A stretch of 64,000 nucleotides of DNA from Halanaerobium praevalens DSM 2228 (GCF_000165465.1 NC_017455.1:1488001-1552000); one strand, 5' to 3'. Counted from the stretch's first letter, positions 36,913 to 46,885 are shown. The notes: generated by a model from the letters alone, not told the origin. Numbers and translations are program-made.

Positions 36913-37091
36913 CATATAACGTCCCGAGCATTTGCGACGTGGCTGTCCTCCGGTTGGCACATCTCTTGCTATTAATCTGCATTTTAAGTTTAAGCAGCTG
37001 CAAGAGATGTGACAAAAGCCATGTCCCGAAGGGCGACGGCCGTTTTACTGCCAAATTTATAACTAAGTCAGCGCCAATGCTCTGTTATGTG
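36913..37091 (-). repeat. attC-like site 13 (type B, long)
   Basis: Boxes CATATAAC and GTTATGTG; GAGCATTTGCG/CGCCAATGCTC; GCATCTCTTGC-type inner arm (GCACATCTCTTGC here). The apparent 72-aa frame 36836-37054 merely crosses it. Confidence 0.82.
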
Positions 37092-37409
37092 CTGTAATAA
37101 TTTACTGCGTTAAAAGTTACTCACTACTTCAACTTACTGAATGCTGATTTTAACTCTTAACCAGCAGATAAGTTCATTAACTCTTTATTATATTAAATCT
37201 TCACGAAGTGCGTGAAGATCAAACAGTGACTAATTTACTCTCTGATATATGTAAATATCTTTGTAAATTATAATCATCCAAGTTAATTGTTAAAACCACT
37301 GAAAACTAGCAATTATTATTTTCTTCATTTGCAGGAGTTAATCCATATCAGTTAGCGATGAACCAACCCTATCACTTCTCTCTTTTTTGCTGATGTTCAA
37401 TTATTATTG
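37092..37409 (-). other. Gene-less 330-bp cassette, copy 3
   Basis: Same family; hairpin intact, several stops in the residual frame. Confidence 0.7.
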
Positions 37410-37541
37410 CACATAACGTCCCTGGGATTTGCGCTCGTGCCTGTTTCCACAGGAACTGGCGTAAAGCTTGCATCAATGTTTCTTGCTGCCTATATTGCAA
37501 GCTTTATGACAGAAGGCATGACGCCAATCCCATGTTATGTG
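37410..37541 (-). repeat. attC-like site 14 (type A)
   Basis: Boxes CACATAAC and GTTATGTG; core TGGGATTTGCGC and GTTTCCACAGGAAC. Closes the graspetide cassette. A 217-base noncoding stretch (37542-37758) separates it from the precursor gene. Confidence 0.85.
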
Positions 37542-37758
37542 ATGTTCTCCCTTATTATTTAATTTAATAATTAAATAATATAAATATTAGAAGATATATC
37601 TTTATAAATTAATATATACTATAAATAATCAGGTTTTATTTTAATAAACTTTATACTTAATATTTTTGTTTTCTCTATAAATTATTAATATATTCAATTG
37701 TTTTTCATTAACAAATTTTAGTCTAATAAATTATATTTTTATAATCCATGTTTCAATT

Positions 37759-38127
37759 TTAAATATTCAATTCATCTGGATCACTTGTCTCAATTTTAGC
37801 AGTTTTTTTAGTTCCAAAAAATAAGCTAACCTCGTCCTCATCGTCATTTTCAATTGTTTCACTATATAAAGTTGACTCGAGGCATTTAAATTCATCTTCA
37901 TCATCATTTTCAACATTTTCAGTAAGCGCTGTTGTCTCAAAACATTTAAACTCATCCTCATCCTCATTTTCAACAGATTTAGTTAGTCTAGTAGAACTTG
38001 AAAAATATTCCTTAATTACTTTTCTTTCATCAATAAAAGATACTTGTTCTTTTTTATTATAAGCAAATCTTTTAGTCTTATTAAAATTTTTTTCTTTTAT
38101 ATAATTAGCTATATAAGGCTTTTTCAT
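37759..38127 (-). CDS. Graspetide precursor peptide with four TxxTxxxExxDxD cores
   Basis: 122 residues: basic leader (1-42, MKKPYIANYIKEKNF) then four 20-residue repeats. Core residues are T46-T49-E53-D56-D58, T66-T69-E73-D76-D78, T86-S89-E93-D96-D98 and T106-T109-E113-D116-D118. Each fits TxxTxxxExxDxD, the core of thuringinin-type (group 2) omega-ester peptides, in which Thr/Ser side chains are esterified to Glu/Asp. The adjacent ATP-grasp gene supports this. ATG lies 2 bases after the membrane-protein stop, behind GAGGGGAAATAG. Two cysteines (62, 82) are repeated too. No known export motif seen. Confidence 0.85.
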   Translation of the reverse strand: MKKPYIANYIKEKNFNKTKRFAYNKKEQVSFIDERKVIKEYFSSSTRLTKSVENEDEDEFKCFETTALTENVENDDEDEFKCLESTLYSETIENDDEDEVSLFFGTKKTAKIETSDPDELNI

Positions 38128-38129
38128 TT

Positions 38130-39242
38130 CTATTTCCCCTCTCTATATATTGGTATTATATTAATAAATTTTTCTTTAGTCTCTAAACTTGAATCTAAAA
38201 TTGTTTGTGTTATTTTAATATTATTAACATTATATAATTTTATAGTATTAATTATATCATTATATTTTTCACTATTCGCATCTCCTCCTTTTAATATAAT
38301 TATTTCTTTTATCTCATTTTTAAGTAAATTTTTTTGTAAATTATTTATTCTAATTAAACTACTATTAAATTTCCTTTGATCATTTTTAGATAAGTCTATT
38401 AGTACCCTATTATTAATATAACCTTTATTTTCATTTATGGTACCAGTATAAAACACAAATAAATTATGGCAAATTATTAGTAAAAAAGCAAAAAAGAGAG
38501 CTTGTTTTATATAAGTTTCAATATTTAAAACATAAGTAACAAAAATACGAGCTTCTTCTTTTTTACAATACCAGTCCTTATAAAAACTACGAGCCATTTT
38601 TATTAGTAATTTTTTCTTTTCTTTAATTTCTTTAACTTCTTTTAAAATAAATCTTGAAAAACTATTAACTTTCAAAATATTATATAATAAAATTGTAACA
38701 TTCATTAAATTATAAAATATAACAAAAGCAAATATATAATATAGTGAGCTTCCCCAATTAGAAAAATTCAACAATGTTGGAATTGATATAGTAAATAATC
38801 CTAACAAAATAACTATATATGTATTTACTTTATTATAGCTTTTATCCTTTCTCTTATTTTCTTCCTCTAATTTATATTTTAATATTTCTATTTTTTTGTT
38901 GATATTTTCACTATCTTCTTCTTCAATTAGTTTTTCAAATTCGTCTGCTTTTCCTTCCACTTCTTTTTCTATTTTTTCTTTATGTTTTCTCAAATTCATA
39001 AAATATAAAATATCACTTAACTTTTTAACATTGAAAAAATTAAACCCTTCTTCTTGGTGGTATGTTAATATATATATTTTTATTATTCCTAAAGATATAA
39101 CAAATAAAGAAATACGCAACTTTAAATAATATTCTTTTTTCTTCTTTTTTTTCATTGTACCAAAATTACTATCATCAGCAACATTTAATATTGGTGACTT
39201 TGATAGTAATCTTAATAAATAATATAAAATATTATTCCACAT
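38130..39242 (-). CDS. Membrane protein of the graspetide cassette
   Basis: 370 residues from ATG 39242 (a GTG three codons earlier is inside the overlap with the ligase gene). TM helices near 42-62, 140-162, 165-190 and 245-270; a charged coiled-coil region (~85-135, EKIEKEVEGKADEFEKLIEE) lies between the first two. The last ~95 residues are probably outside the cytoplasm. No transporter ATPase or protease motif. Placement between ligase and precursor suggests export, immunity or delivery of the modified peptide, but this is inference. Confidence 0.65.
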   Translation of the reverse strand: MWNNILYYLLRLLSKSPILNVADDSNFGTMKKKKKKEYYLKLRISLFVISLGIIKIYILTYHQEEGFNFFNVKKLSDILYFMNLRKHKEKIEKEVEGKADEFEKLIEEEDSENINKKIEILKYKLEEENKRKDKSYNKVNTYIVILLGLFTISIPTLLNFSNWGSSLYYIFAFVIFYNLMNVTILLYNILKVNSFSRFILKEVKEIKEKKKLLIKMARSFYKDWYCKKEEARIFVTYVLNIETYIKQALFFAFLLIICHNLFVFYTGTINENKGYINNRVLIDLSKNDQRKFNSSLIRINNLQKNLLKNEIKEIIILKGGDANSEKYNDIINTIKLYNVNNIKITQTILDSSLETKEKFINIIPIYREGK

Positions 39243-40167
39243 TTTTATCACCTGCTAAAAAATTAATTATCGCGTTGGAAATATCTAAATTTAATTCATC
39301 TTCTAGCCAAGCCCATTGACCGTTAGCATTTATTTCTAAAAAAATATATTTTCCATCACTTACTATAAAATCAAATGCTCCGTAATTCAGATTAAAAATT
39401 TTCATAAATTCTAAACATTTTCTTTTAATATTATTTGGTAAACAAACAAATGAATATTTAATATCATCTGATTTTCTCCAATCTATATCATCATCTGTTT
39501 CTATTTTAATTGAATAAAATTTCTTATTAACAACTGTAACTCTTAATTCATAATCTTTAGTAATATAGCTTTGAAAATAAGCAGGAGATAATTCTAATCC
39601 ATCAAACTCTATATTTTTATTAACTAAATTAGTTTGTATTATTCCAATTTTATCTCTACCAGTTTTATCTTTATAATTAATCTTACCTACTGAAATTGGC
39701 TTAACTATAGCCTTACTCTTTTTAATAAATTCATCAGCAAATACATTAGAATTAGTAATAAGTGATTGAGGTATATTAAACCCAACTTTTTTAGCAGCTT
39801 TTAATTGTATAATTTTATTATCTGCTCTTTTCAATATTATTGGTTTAGTTAAACATTTACCTTCAAAAGAATTTACTATACCTTCAATTAAAGTTAATAT
39901 TTCTTTATACATCATTCTATGATATTTCTTAGGATAAAAGCTAATATCAGGTAGCACAGGTTTCCTATAATAAATACTAAGAGTTTCATTTTCACTTATT
40001 TTATAAAAATCATTACTTATTTTCCAACCATCATTATATACTTTAATATTATAGTCATCCAATTTGTCAGTATTTAGTCTAAAAAAATTGAGATTATCAT
40101 TAAATTTATCTATAATATAATCAACTGTTAAATCATAAGAACTAGTTATTACTAATATTTTTTCCAT
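39232..40167 (-). CDS. ATP-grasp ligase of graspetide (microviridin-type) family
   Basis: 311 residues, ATG 40167 behind GTGAGGTGAAAC (the upstream GTG is part of that site). N-terminal pre-ATP-grasp fold (ILVITSSYDLTVDYIIDKF, then FFRLNTDKLDD), ATP-grasp subdomain with AIVKPISVGK, and C-terminal LNYGAFDFIVSDGKYIFLEINANGQWAWLE. The EINxNGQWxWxE segment is typical of MvdC/MvdD-like ligases that form ester or amide links between Thr/Ser/Lys and Asp/Glu side chains. First gene of the three-gene graspetide cassette; its stop overlaps the next start. Confidence 0.88.
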   Translation of the reverse strand: MEKILVITSSYDLTVDYIIDKFNDNLNFFRLNTDKLDDYNIKVYNDGWKISNDFYKISENETLSIYYRKPVLPDISFYPKKYHRMMYKEILTLIEGIVNSFEGKCLTKPIILKRADNKIIQLKAAKKVGFNIPQSLITNSNVFADEFIKKSKAIVKPISVGKINYKDKTGRDKIGIIQTNLVNKNIEFDGLELSPAYFQSYITKDYELRVTVVNKKFYSIKIETDDDIDWRKSDDIKYSFVCLPNNIKRKCLEFMKIFNLNYGAFDFIVSDGKYIFLEINANGQWAWLEDELNLDISNAIINFLAGDKNVE

Positions 40168-40281
40168 ATGTTTCACCTCACAATATTATGTTATTGCCAT
40201 TTATTTAATTATTACTAAGTAAAAGTTAAATAAATTTTCTCTTTTCAAATCTGAATAATTTTTATATTTTGGGGAGAATGT

Positions 40282-40416
40282 CACATAACGTTACCGGGAT
40301 TTGCGCTCGTGCCTGATTCCGTTAGGAACTGGCGTAAAGCTTGCTTTTTCGTATCCGTAATTAGTTAAATTGCAAGCTTTATGACAGAAGGCATGGCGCC
40401 AATCCCATGTTATGTG
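40282..40416 (-). repeat. attC-like site 15 (type A)
   Basis: Boxes CACATAAC and GTTATGTG; TGGGATTTGCGC variant CGGGATTTGCGC. Flanks the graspetide cassette on its 5' side. Confidence 0.85.
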
Positions 40417-40742
40417 CTGTACTAACTTAGCTGCGCTAAAAAAGTTTAATTTTTCTTCAACCGGCTAATCACTGATATTACCTCTTAACCAGCAAGTACT
40501 TCGTAAATTATGTACTATATTAAGTCTTCACGAAGTGCGTGAAGATCAAACAGTGACTAATTTACCTTCTGATATATGTAGATATCTTTGTGGATTATAA
40601 TCCTTCAAGTTCATTGTTAAAGCCACTGGAGACCTGCAGTTATTATTTACTTCATTTGCAGGAGTTAATATATCTCAGTTAGCGGTGCCCCAACCTTTCT
40701 CTTATCTTTTTCCCTTATTTGCCGATATTTAAGTTAGTATTG
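40417..40742 (-). other. Gene-less 330-bp cassette, copy 4 (first block copy)
   Basis: Same family; identical to 43880-44205. Start of the four-cassette duplicated block. Confidence 0.7.
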
Positions 40743-40876
40743 CACATAACGTTCCTGGGATTTGCGCTCGTGCCTGGTTCCGTAGGAACTGGCGTAAAGC
40801 TTGCTTTTCCATATCCGTGATTGGTTAATCTGCAAGCTTTATGACAGAAGGCATGACGCCAATCTCATGTTATCCG
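40743..40876 (-). repeat. attC-like site 16 (type A)
   Basis: Boxes CACATAAC and GTTATCCG; TGGGATTTGCGC core, closing box preceded by TCTCAT. Confidence 0.85.
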
Positions 40877-42341
40877 ACGTTTTGTAGACTTTCGTATAAC
40901 ATAATAGCTGTTAATATTAGCATTATTGCTGTCATACTCATCATTGAAATTTGAATCCACATATTTCTTTTTGATAGCTTATCACTAATTATTGCTGATA
41001 TTAAATTAGAATTCGAATATAAAGATTTTTTAACATTTATATATTGATTTTCCAGCAATGCTAAGTTATCAATTATTAAATTAAATATATCTTTAAATAA
41101 ATTATCTTCATTATTTTTTTGATGATCCCAGTTAGGAATAAATTCAAAAATATCATCTTCAAAGGGAATAGTATCTATCTTTTTATACCGCTCAAATTCT
41201 TTTATAAAATATGGTATGTTGCTTTCTAATTTAATAAAATCTTTTTTAATATTTTTTATTTTTTCAATTGCAATTGAACTATCTAGAAAATTAACTTTTG
41301 CTATTTCATCTCTCAGTTTTGATAAATGATATTTATATGTATTTAATAAAGTATAAAATACCCATATTATTAATGTGTGATCTATATATCTTAAGTAATT
41401 TGTAAGGCCAAATTTATTTTTGCCACCATAAAAACGTATATTTTCTATTGAAGAAAAAAGATTTTTAACATTTCCTGTTAGCATAATATTTGAATTGATA
41501 TTATTTTTATCTGGTAATAATTTAAGATATAAGCCAGGCAATTCATTGCATACCCATGAATTACTATTAACATCTAAATCTAATATATTTAAATAATTTC
41601 CATAATCAAATTTCTTGTCATTAAATGGCTCTTCCTTAGTTAAAGTTATAAAATCACATGTAGGTAAATCGTAATTAATTTCAGAAAACATTCCAGGAAA
41701 ATTAATTTTTATCCAATTAAAACACTTATTATGTATTTCTCTTTTAATATCTTTAACTTTTTTCTTTTTTGGTTAATAGGAGTTACGTACTGATATGTTT
41801 TATTTCTTTTTTTGATATAAGTTTTATAATTCTCTGAGATTGATTTTTGAAGTCTTGTTTCTTCATTATCATCTAATACGAATTGATAAGATAAAACAGT
41901 AATGCTAGGGATATATTGATGTATTTTTAGATAAATTTTTGAAATACCATCAGGCAATTCCATAGAACAAGTATGTGGTTGATCATTATTAAAAGGTACT
42001 AGTAAACCTATATTTATCCATCTAGTTGAAGACCCCTGTCTGCTATTTCTTATTATATTAATTAAATCTTTTTGATTAGACTTATTATAAAAAACATCTA
42101 TTTTGTTACTTTTTATCCCATTTATTAAATTTTCTATGTAATTTGGTGTATATGCTTCATAAATCCAAATACTTTTCATACTTATTTCTTCATCATCAGG
42201 TGGAGTAGAAACTAAATTTTTTTCAGGATCTTCTTCATTATGATAATATGTAAGACCTTCTTTAACTTTTTCAGGTATATCATTTTCCTTTTTTAAGTTT
42301 TCATCAATAAAATCATTAACTTTTTTTAAAATATTTTTCAT
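40870..42341 (-). pseudogene. 490-aa cassette protein, copy 1 (one-base deletion)
   Basis: Identical to the intact copy at 44333-45805 except for one T missing from a T run (six T at 41765-41770 instead of seven), giving separate frames 42341-41709 and 41691-40870. True start is ATG 42341 behind GAGGAGG; frame extension to 42515 only reads an attC. The encoded protein is unknown, with a C-terminal membrane anchor (WIQISMMSMTAIMLILTAIM). Confidence 0.85.
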
Positions 42342-42361
42342 TGCAAACCTCCTCAAAATGT

Positions 42362-42545
42362 CGGATAACGTCCCGAGCATTTGCGACGTGGCTGTCCTGT
42401 TCTTTAGGTTGGCGCATCTCTTGCTATTCATCTGCATTTTTGACTTGAATTGCTGCAAGAGATGTGACAAAAGCCATGTCCCGAAGGGCACGGATATTTC
42501 ACAGCCACATATCATACCCAGTTAGCGCTAATGCTCTGTTATGTG
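42362..42545 (-). repeat. attC-like site 17 (type B, long)
   Basis: Boxes CGGATAAC and GTTATGTG; GAGCATTTGCG/CGCTAATGCTC. Confidence 0.82.
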
Positions 42546-42862
42546 CTGTAATAACTTGCCTCATTAAAATTTGTACTCAACTTCAACTTACTGAATTCTG
42601 ATATTAATTCTTAACCAGCTCAAAAAGTTCATTAACCCTTTACTATATTAATTCTTCATGAAGTTCGTGAAGATCTAACAGTGACTAATTTACTTTTTGC
42701 TATATGTAAAAACCTTTGTAAATAGTAATTTCCCAAATTTATTGTTAACATCTACTAAAAAATATTACTTAATATTTCCTTAATGGAGAAAGTTAATGAA
42801 TTATAGTTAGCGATATCCAAACCTTATCTTTTATCTTTTTAGCCGATTTTTAGTTATTATTG
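42546..42862 (-). other. Gene-less 330-bp cassette, copy 5 (divergent)
   Basis: Most divergent member; hairpin stem altered (ATTCTTCATGAAGTTCGTGAAGAT), residual frame broken. Identical to 46010-46326. Confidence 0.65.
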
Positions 42863-42992
42863 CATATAACGATTCTGGGATTCGCGGTGTGCCCGGTGTC
42901 CACAGACCTGGAGCAAAGTTAGCTATCATATCCACAATTGTTTAAGTGCTGACTTTGTGCCAGAGGGCATGCCGTTAATCCCATGTTATCTG
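42863..42992 (-). repeat. attC-like site 18 (type F)
   Basis: Boxes CATATAAC and GTTATCTG; TGGGATTCGCGG core with GGTGTCCACAGACC and a distinct AGTTAGC/GCTGACT arm. Confidence 0.8.
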
Positions 42993-43286
42993 TCTGTTAT
43001 GACAATATCGACTCTACTGCTTATCATTTATCTTCAAACTCCGAACCTCTATCTTCTTTTTTGCCACGGGCTTCCCGCAAAAAACCTTAACCATCAGTCG
43101 GAAGTTTTGAAGATAATGCTATAACCTATCATAAGATTGATCATGATCTTCCTCAGAGCACCAGGCTGAGATAAAAACTCTGCAGTTTCTATTTATCTTC
43201 CCCGAAGAAAGCTTAAAAATATCATCCACCGATGACCAAAAACCCTTCTCTTGGTCTTATTAGCTGCAGTGACATTGTCATAATGT
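42993..43286 (-). other. Structured gene-less cassette, second family, copy 1
   Basis: About 295 bases with no plausible gene but strong pairing: TATGACAAT near the left end with ATTGTCATA near the right; ATCTTCAAA..CTCCGA with TCGGAAGTTTTGAAGAT; GACCA...TGGTC. More GC-rich than its surroundings. A structured RNA or folded DNA element is possible. Identical copy at 46457. Confidence 0.55.
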
Positions 43287-43421
43287 CAGATAACGTCCCT
43301 GGGATTTGCGCTCGTGACTGGTTCCGTCAGGAACTGGCGTAAAGCTTGCTTTTTCATACCCGATCCAGGTTAAATTGCAAGCTTTATGACAGAAGTCATG
43401 ACGCCAATCCCATGTTATACG
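43287..43421 (-). repeat. attC-like site 19 (type A)
   Basis: Boxes CAGATAAC and GTTATACG; TGGGATTTGCGC core. The frame 43346-43558 crosses it and is not a gene. Confidence 0.85.
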
Positions 43422-43743
43422 CTGTAATGATTTGCTGCGTAAAAGTTATTCCCTTCTTCAACTTACTGACTTTTGATATTAACTCTTACCCAGCAAAAAA
43501 GTTCATAAATTCTGTACTATATTACATCTTCACGAAGTGCGTGAAGATTGAACAGTGACTAATTTTCTTTCTGATATATGTAAATAATTTTGTAAATTAT
43601 AATTCTCCAAGTTCATTGTTAAAGCCACTTGAAACCTGCAATTATTATTTTCTTCATTTGCAGGAGTTAGTTCATGCCAGTTAGCGATGATCCAACCCTT
43701 CTCTTATCTTTTTCTCTTATTTGCTGATGTTTAATCATTATTG
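43422..43743 (-). other. Gene-less 330-bp cassette, copy 6 (best preserved)
   Basis: Minus-strand start-less frame open for ~60 codons: GWIIANWHELTPANEENNNC, FQVALTMNLENYNLQNYLHI, then SERKLVTVQSSRTS ending in the hairpin. In another frame MIKHQQIREKDKRRVGSSLT has an ATG. Separates the two copies of the duplicated block. Confidence 0.7.
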
Positions 43744-43879
43744 CGTATAACGTTACTGGGATTTTGCGCTCGTGCCTGTTTCCGCCAGGAACTGGCGTAA
43801 AGCTTGCGTTTTCATATCCGTTATTGGTTAACCTGCAAGCTTTATGACAGAAGGCATGGCGCCAATCCCATGTTATGTG
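43744..43879 (-). repeat. attC-like site 20 (type A)
   Basis: Boxes CGTATAAC and GTTATGTG; TGGGATTTTGCGC core. Confidence 0.85.
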
Positions 43880-44205
43880 CTGTACTAACTTAGCTGCGCT
43901 AAAAAAGTTTAATTTTTCTTCAACCGGCTAATCACTGATATTACCTCTTAACCAGCAAGTACTTCGTAAATTATGTACTATATTAAGTCTTCACGAAGTG
44001 CGTGAAGATCAAACAGTGACTAATTTACCTTCTGATATATGTAGATATCTTTGTGGATTATAATCCTTCAAGTTCATTGTTAAAGCCACTGGAGACCTGC
44101 AGTTATTATTTACTTCATTTGCAGGAGTTAATATATCTCAGTTAGCGGTGCCCCAACCTTTCTCTTATCTTTTTCCCTTATTTGCCGATATTTAAGTTAG
44201 TATTG
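43880..44205 (-). other. Gene-less 330-bp cassette, copy 7 (second block copy)
   Basis: Identical to 40417-40742; start of the second copy of the four-cassette block. Confidence 0.7.
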
Positions 44206-44339
44206 CACATAACGTTCCTGGGATTTGCGCTCGTGCCTGGTTCCGTAGGAACTGGCGTAAAGCTTGCTTTTCCATATCCGTGATTGGTTAATCTGCAAGC
44301 TTTATGACAGAAGGCATGACGCCAATCTCATGTTATCCG
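44206..44339 (-). repeat. attC-like site 21 (type A)
   Basis: Boxes CACATAAC and GTTATCCG; identical to site 16. Confidence 0.85.
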
Positions 44340-45805
44340 ACGTTTTGTAGACTTTCGTATAACATAATAGCTGTTAATATTAGCATTATTGCTGTCATAC
44401 TCATCATTGAAATTTGAATCCACATATTTCTTTTTGATAGCTTATCACTAATTATTGCTGATATTAAATTAGAATTCGAATATAAAGATTTTTTAACATT
44501 TATATATTGATTTTCCAGCAATGCTAAGTTATCAATTATTAAATTAAATATATCTTTAAATAAATTATCTTCATTATTTTTTTGATGATCCCAGTTAGGA
44601 ATAAATTCAAAAATATCATCTTCAAAGGGAATAGTATCTATCTTTTTATACCGCTCAAATTCTTTTATAAAATATGGTATGTTGCTTTCTAATTTAATAA
44701 AATCTTTTTTAATATTTTTTATTTTTTCAATTGCAATTGAACTATCTAGAAAATTAACTTTTGCTATTTCATCTCTCAGTTTTGATAAATGATATTTATA
44801 TGTATTTAATAAAGTATAAAATACCCATATTATTAATGTGTGATCTATATATCTTAAGTAATTTGTAAGGCCAAATTTATTTTTGCCACCATAAAAACGT
44901 ATATTTTCTATTGAAGAAAAAAGATTTTTAACATTTCCTGTTAGCATAATATTTGAATTGATATTATTTTTATCTGGTAATAATTTAAGATATAAGCCAG
45001 GCAATTCATTGCATACCCATGAATTACTATTAACATCTAAATCTAATATATTTAAATAATTTCCATAATCAAATTTCTTGTCATTAAATGGCTCTTCCTT
45101 AGTTAAAGTTATAAAATCACATGTAGGTAAATCGTAATTAATTTCAGAAAACATTCCAGGAAAATTAATTTTTATCCAATTAAAACACTTATTATGTATT
45201 TCTCTTTTAATATCTTTAACTTTTTTCTTTTTTTGGTTAATAGGAGTTACGTACTGATATGTTTTATTTCTTTTTTTGATATAAGTTTTATAATTCTCTG
45301 AGATTGATTTTTGAAGTCTTGTTTCTTCATTATCATCTAATACGAATTGATAAGATAAAACAGTAATGCTAGGGATATATTGATGTATTTTTAGATAAAT
45401 TTTTGAAATACCATCAGGCAATTCCATAGAACAAGTATGTGGTTGATCATTATTAAAAGGTACTAGTAAACCTATATTTATCCATCTAGTTGAAGACCCC
45501 TGTCTGCTATTTCTTATTATATTAATTAAATCTTTTTGATTAGACTTATTATAAAAAACATCTATTTTGTTACTTTTTATCCCATTTATTAAATTTTCTA
45601 TGTAATTTGGTGTATATGCTTCATAAATCCAAATACTTTTCATACTTATTTCTTCATCATCAGGTGGAGTAGAAACTAAATTTTTTTCAGGATCTTCTTC
45701 ATTATGATAATATGTAAGACCTTCTTTAACTTTTTCAGGTATATCATTTTCCTTTTTTAAGTTTTCATCAATAAAATCATTAACTTTTTTTAAAATATTT
45801 TTCAT
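44333..45805 (-). CDS. 490-aa cassette protein, copy 2 (intact), tail-anchored
   Basis: 490 residues from ATG 45805 behind GAGGAGGTTTGC; the frame continues to 45979 but that part only translates the neighbouring attC. Mostly soluble; two hydrophobic segments at about 315-335 (LIIWVFYTLLNTY) and the C-terminus 463-483 (WIQISMMSMTAIMLILTAIML), so probably membrane-anchored by its tail. Acidic N-terminus. No family recognised. The first copy has a one-base deletion. Confidence 0.75.
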   Translation of the reverse strand: MKNILKKVNDFIDENLKKENDIPEKVKEGLTYYHNEEDPEKNLVSTPPDDEEISMKSIWIYEAYTPNYIENLINGIKSNKIDVFYNKSNQKDLINIIRNSRQGSSTRWINIGLLVPFNNDQPHTCSMELPDGISKIYLKIHQYIPSITVLSYQFVLDDNEETRLQKSISENYKTYIKKRNKTYQYVTPINQKKKKVKDIKREIHNKCFNWIKINFPGMFSEINYDLPTCDFITLTKEEPFNDKKFDYGNYLNILDLDVNSNSWVCNELPGLYLKLLPDKNNINSNIMLTGNVKNLFSSIENIRFYGGKNKFGLTNYLRYIDHTLIIWVFYTLLNTYKYHLSKLRDEIAKVNFLDSSIAIEKIKNIKKDFIKLESNIPYFIKEFERYKKIDTIPFEDDIFEFIPNWDHQKNNEDNLFKDIFNLIIDNLALLENQYINVKKSLYSNSNLISAIISDKLSKRNMWIQISMMSMTAIMLILTAIMLYESLQNVG

Positions 45806-45825
45806 TGCAAACCTCCTCAAAATGT

Positions 45826-46009
45826 CGGATAACGTCCCGAGCATTTGCGACGTGGCTGTCCTGTTCTTTAGGTTGGCGCATCTCTTGCTATTCATCTGCA
45901 TTTTTGACTTGAATTGCTGCAAGAGATGTGACAAAAGCCATGTCCCGAAGGGCACGGATATTTCACAGCCACATATCATACCCAGTTAGCGCTAATGCTC
46001 TGTTATGTG
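45826..46009 (-). repeat. attC-like site 22 (type B, long)
   Basis: Boxes CGGATAAC and GTTATGTG; identical to site 17. Confidence 0.82.
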
Positions 46010-46326
46010 CTGTAATAACTTGCCTCATTAAAATTTGTACTCAACTTCAACTTACTGAATTCTGATATTAATTCTTAACCAGCTCAAAAAGTTCATTAAC
46101 CCTTTACTATATTAATTCTTCATGAAGTTCGTGAAGATCTAACAGTGACTAATTTACTTTTTGCTATATGTAAAAACCTTTGTAAATAGTAATTTCCCAA
46201 ATTTATTGTTAACATCTACTAAAAAATATTACTTAATATTTCCTTAATGGAGAAAGTTAATGAATTATAGTTAGCGATATCCAAACCTTATCTTTTATCT
46301 TTTTAGCCGATTTTTAGTTATTATTG
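46010..46326 (-). other. Gene-less 330-bp cassette, copy 8 (divergent)
   Basis: Identical to copy 5 at 42546. Confidence 0.65.
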
Positions 46327-46456
46327 CATATAACGATTCTGGGATTCGCGGTGTGCCCGGTGTCCACAGACCTGGAGCAAAGTTAGCTATCATATCCACA
46401 ATTGTTTAAGTGCTGACTTTGTGCCAGAGGGCATGCCGTTAATCCCATGTTATCTG
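46327..46456 (-). repeat. attC-like site 23 (type F)
   Basis: Boxes CATATAAC and GTTATCTG; identical to site 18. Confidence 0.8.
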
Positions 46457-46750
46457 TCTGTTATGACAATATCGACTCTACTGCTTATCATTTATCTTCA
46501 AACTCCGAACCTCTATCTTCTTTTTTGCCACGGGCTTCCCGCAAAAAACCTTAACCATCAGTCGGAAGTTTTGAAGATAATGCTATAACCTATCATAAGA
46601 TTGATCATGATCTTCCTCAGAGCACCAGGCTGAGATAAAAACTCTGCAGTTTCTATTTATCTTCCCCGAAGAAAGCTTAAAAATATCATCCACCGATGAC
46701 CAAAAACCCTTCTCTTGGTCTTATTAGCTGCAGTGACATTGTCATAATGT
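46457..46750 (-). other. Structured gene-less cassette, second family, copy 2
   Basis: Identical to the copy at 42993, within the second copy of the duplicated block. Confidence 0.55.
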
Positions 46751-46885
46751 CAGATAACGTCCCTGGGATTTGCGCTCGTGACTGGTTCCGTCAGGAACTG
46801 GCGTAAAGCTTGCTTTTTCATACCCGATCCAGGTTAAATTGCAAGCTTTATGACAGAAGTCATGACGCCAATCCCATGTTAGACG
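46751..46885 (-). repeat. attC-like site 24 (type A)
   Basis: Boxes CAGATAAC and GTTAGACG; last part of the second block copy, ending at the cleavage box. Confidence 0.85.

Noticed and set aside
36836-37054. 72-aa open frame
   Set aside because: It merely reads across a type-B attC; the same peptide (FGTWLLSHLLQ) recurs wherever that site occurs.
43346-43558. 70-aa plus-strand frame
   Set aside because: Lies across attC 19 and the gene-less cassette; no ribosome site.
45806-45979. N-terminal 58 residues of the 490-aa cassette protein
   Set aside because: They translate the adjacent attC 22; the real ATG at 45805 has a strong ribosome site.
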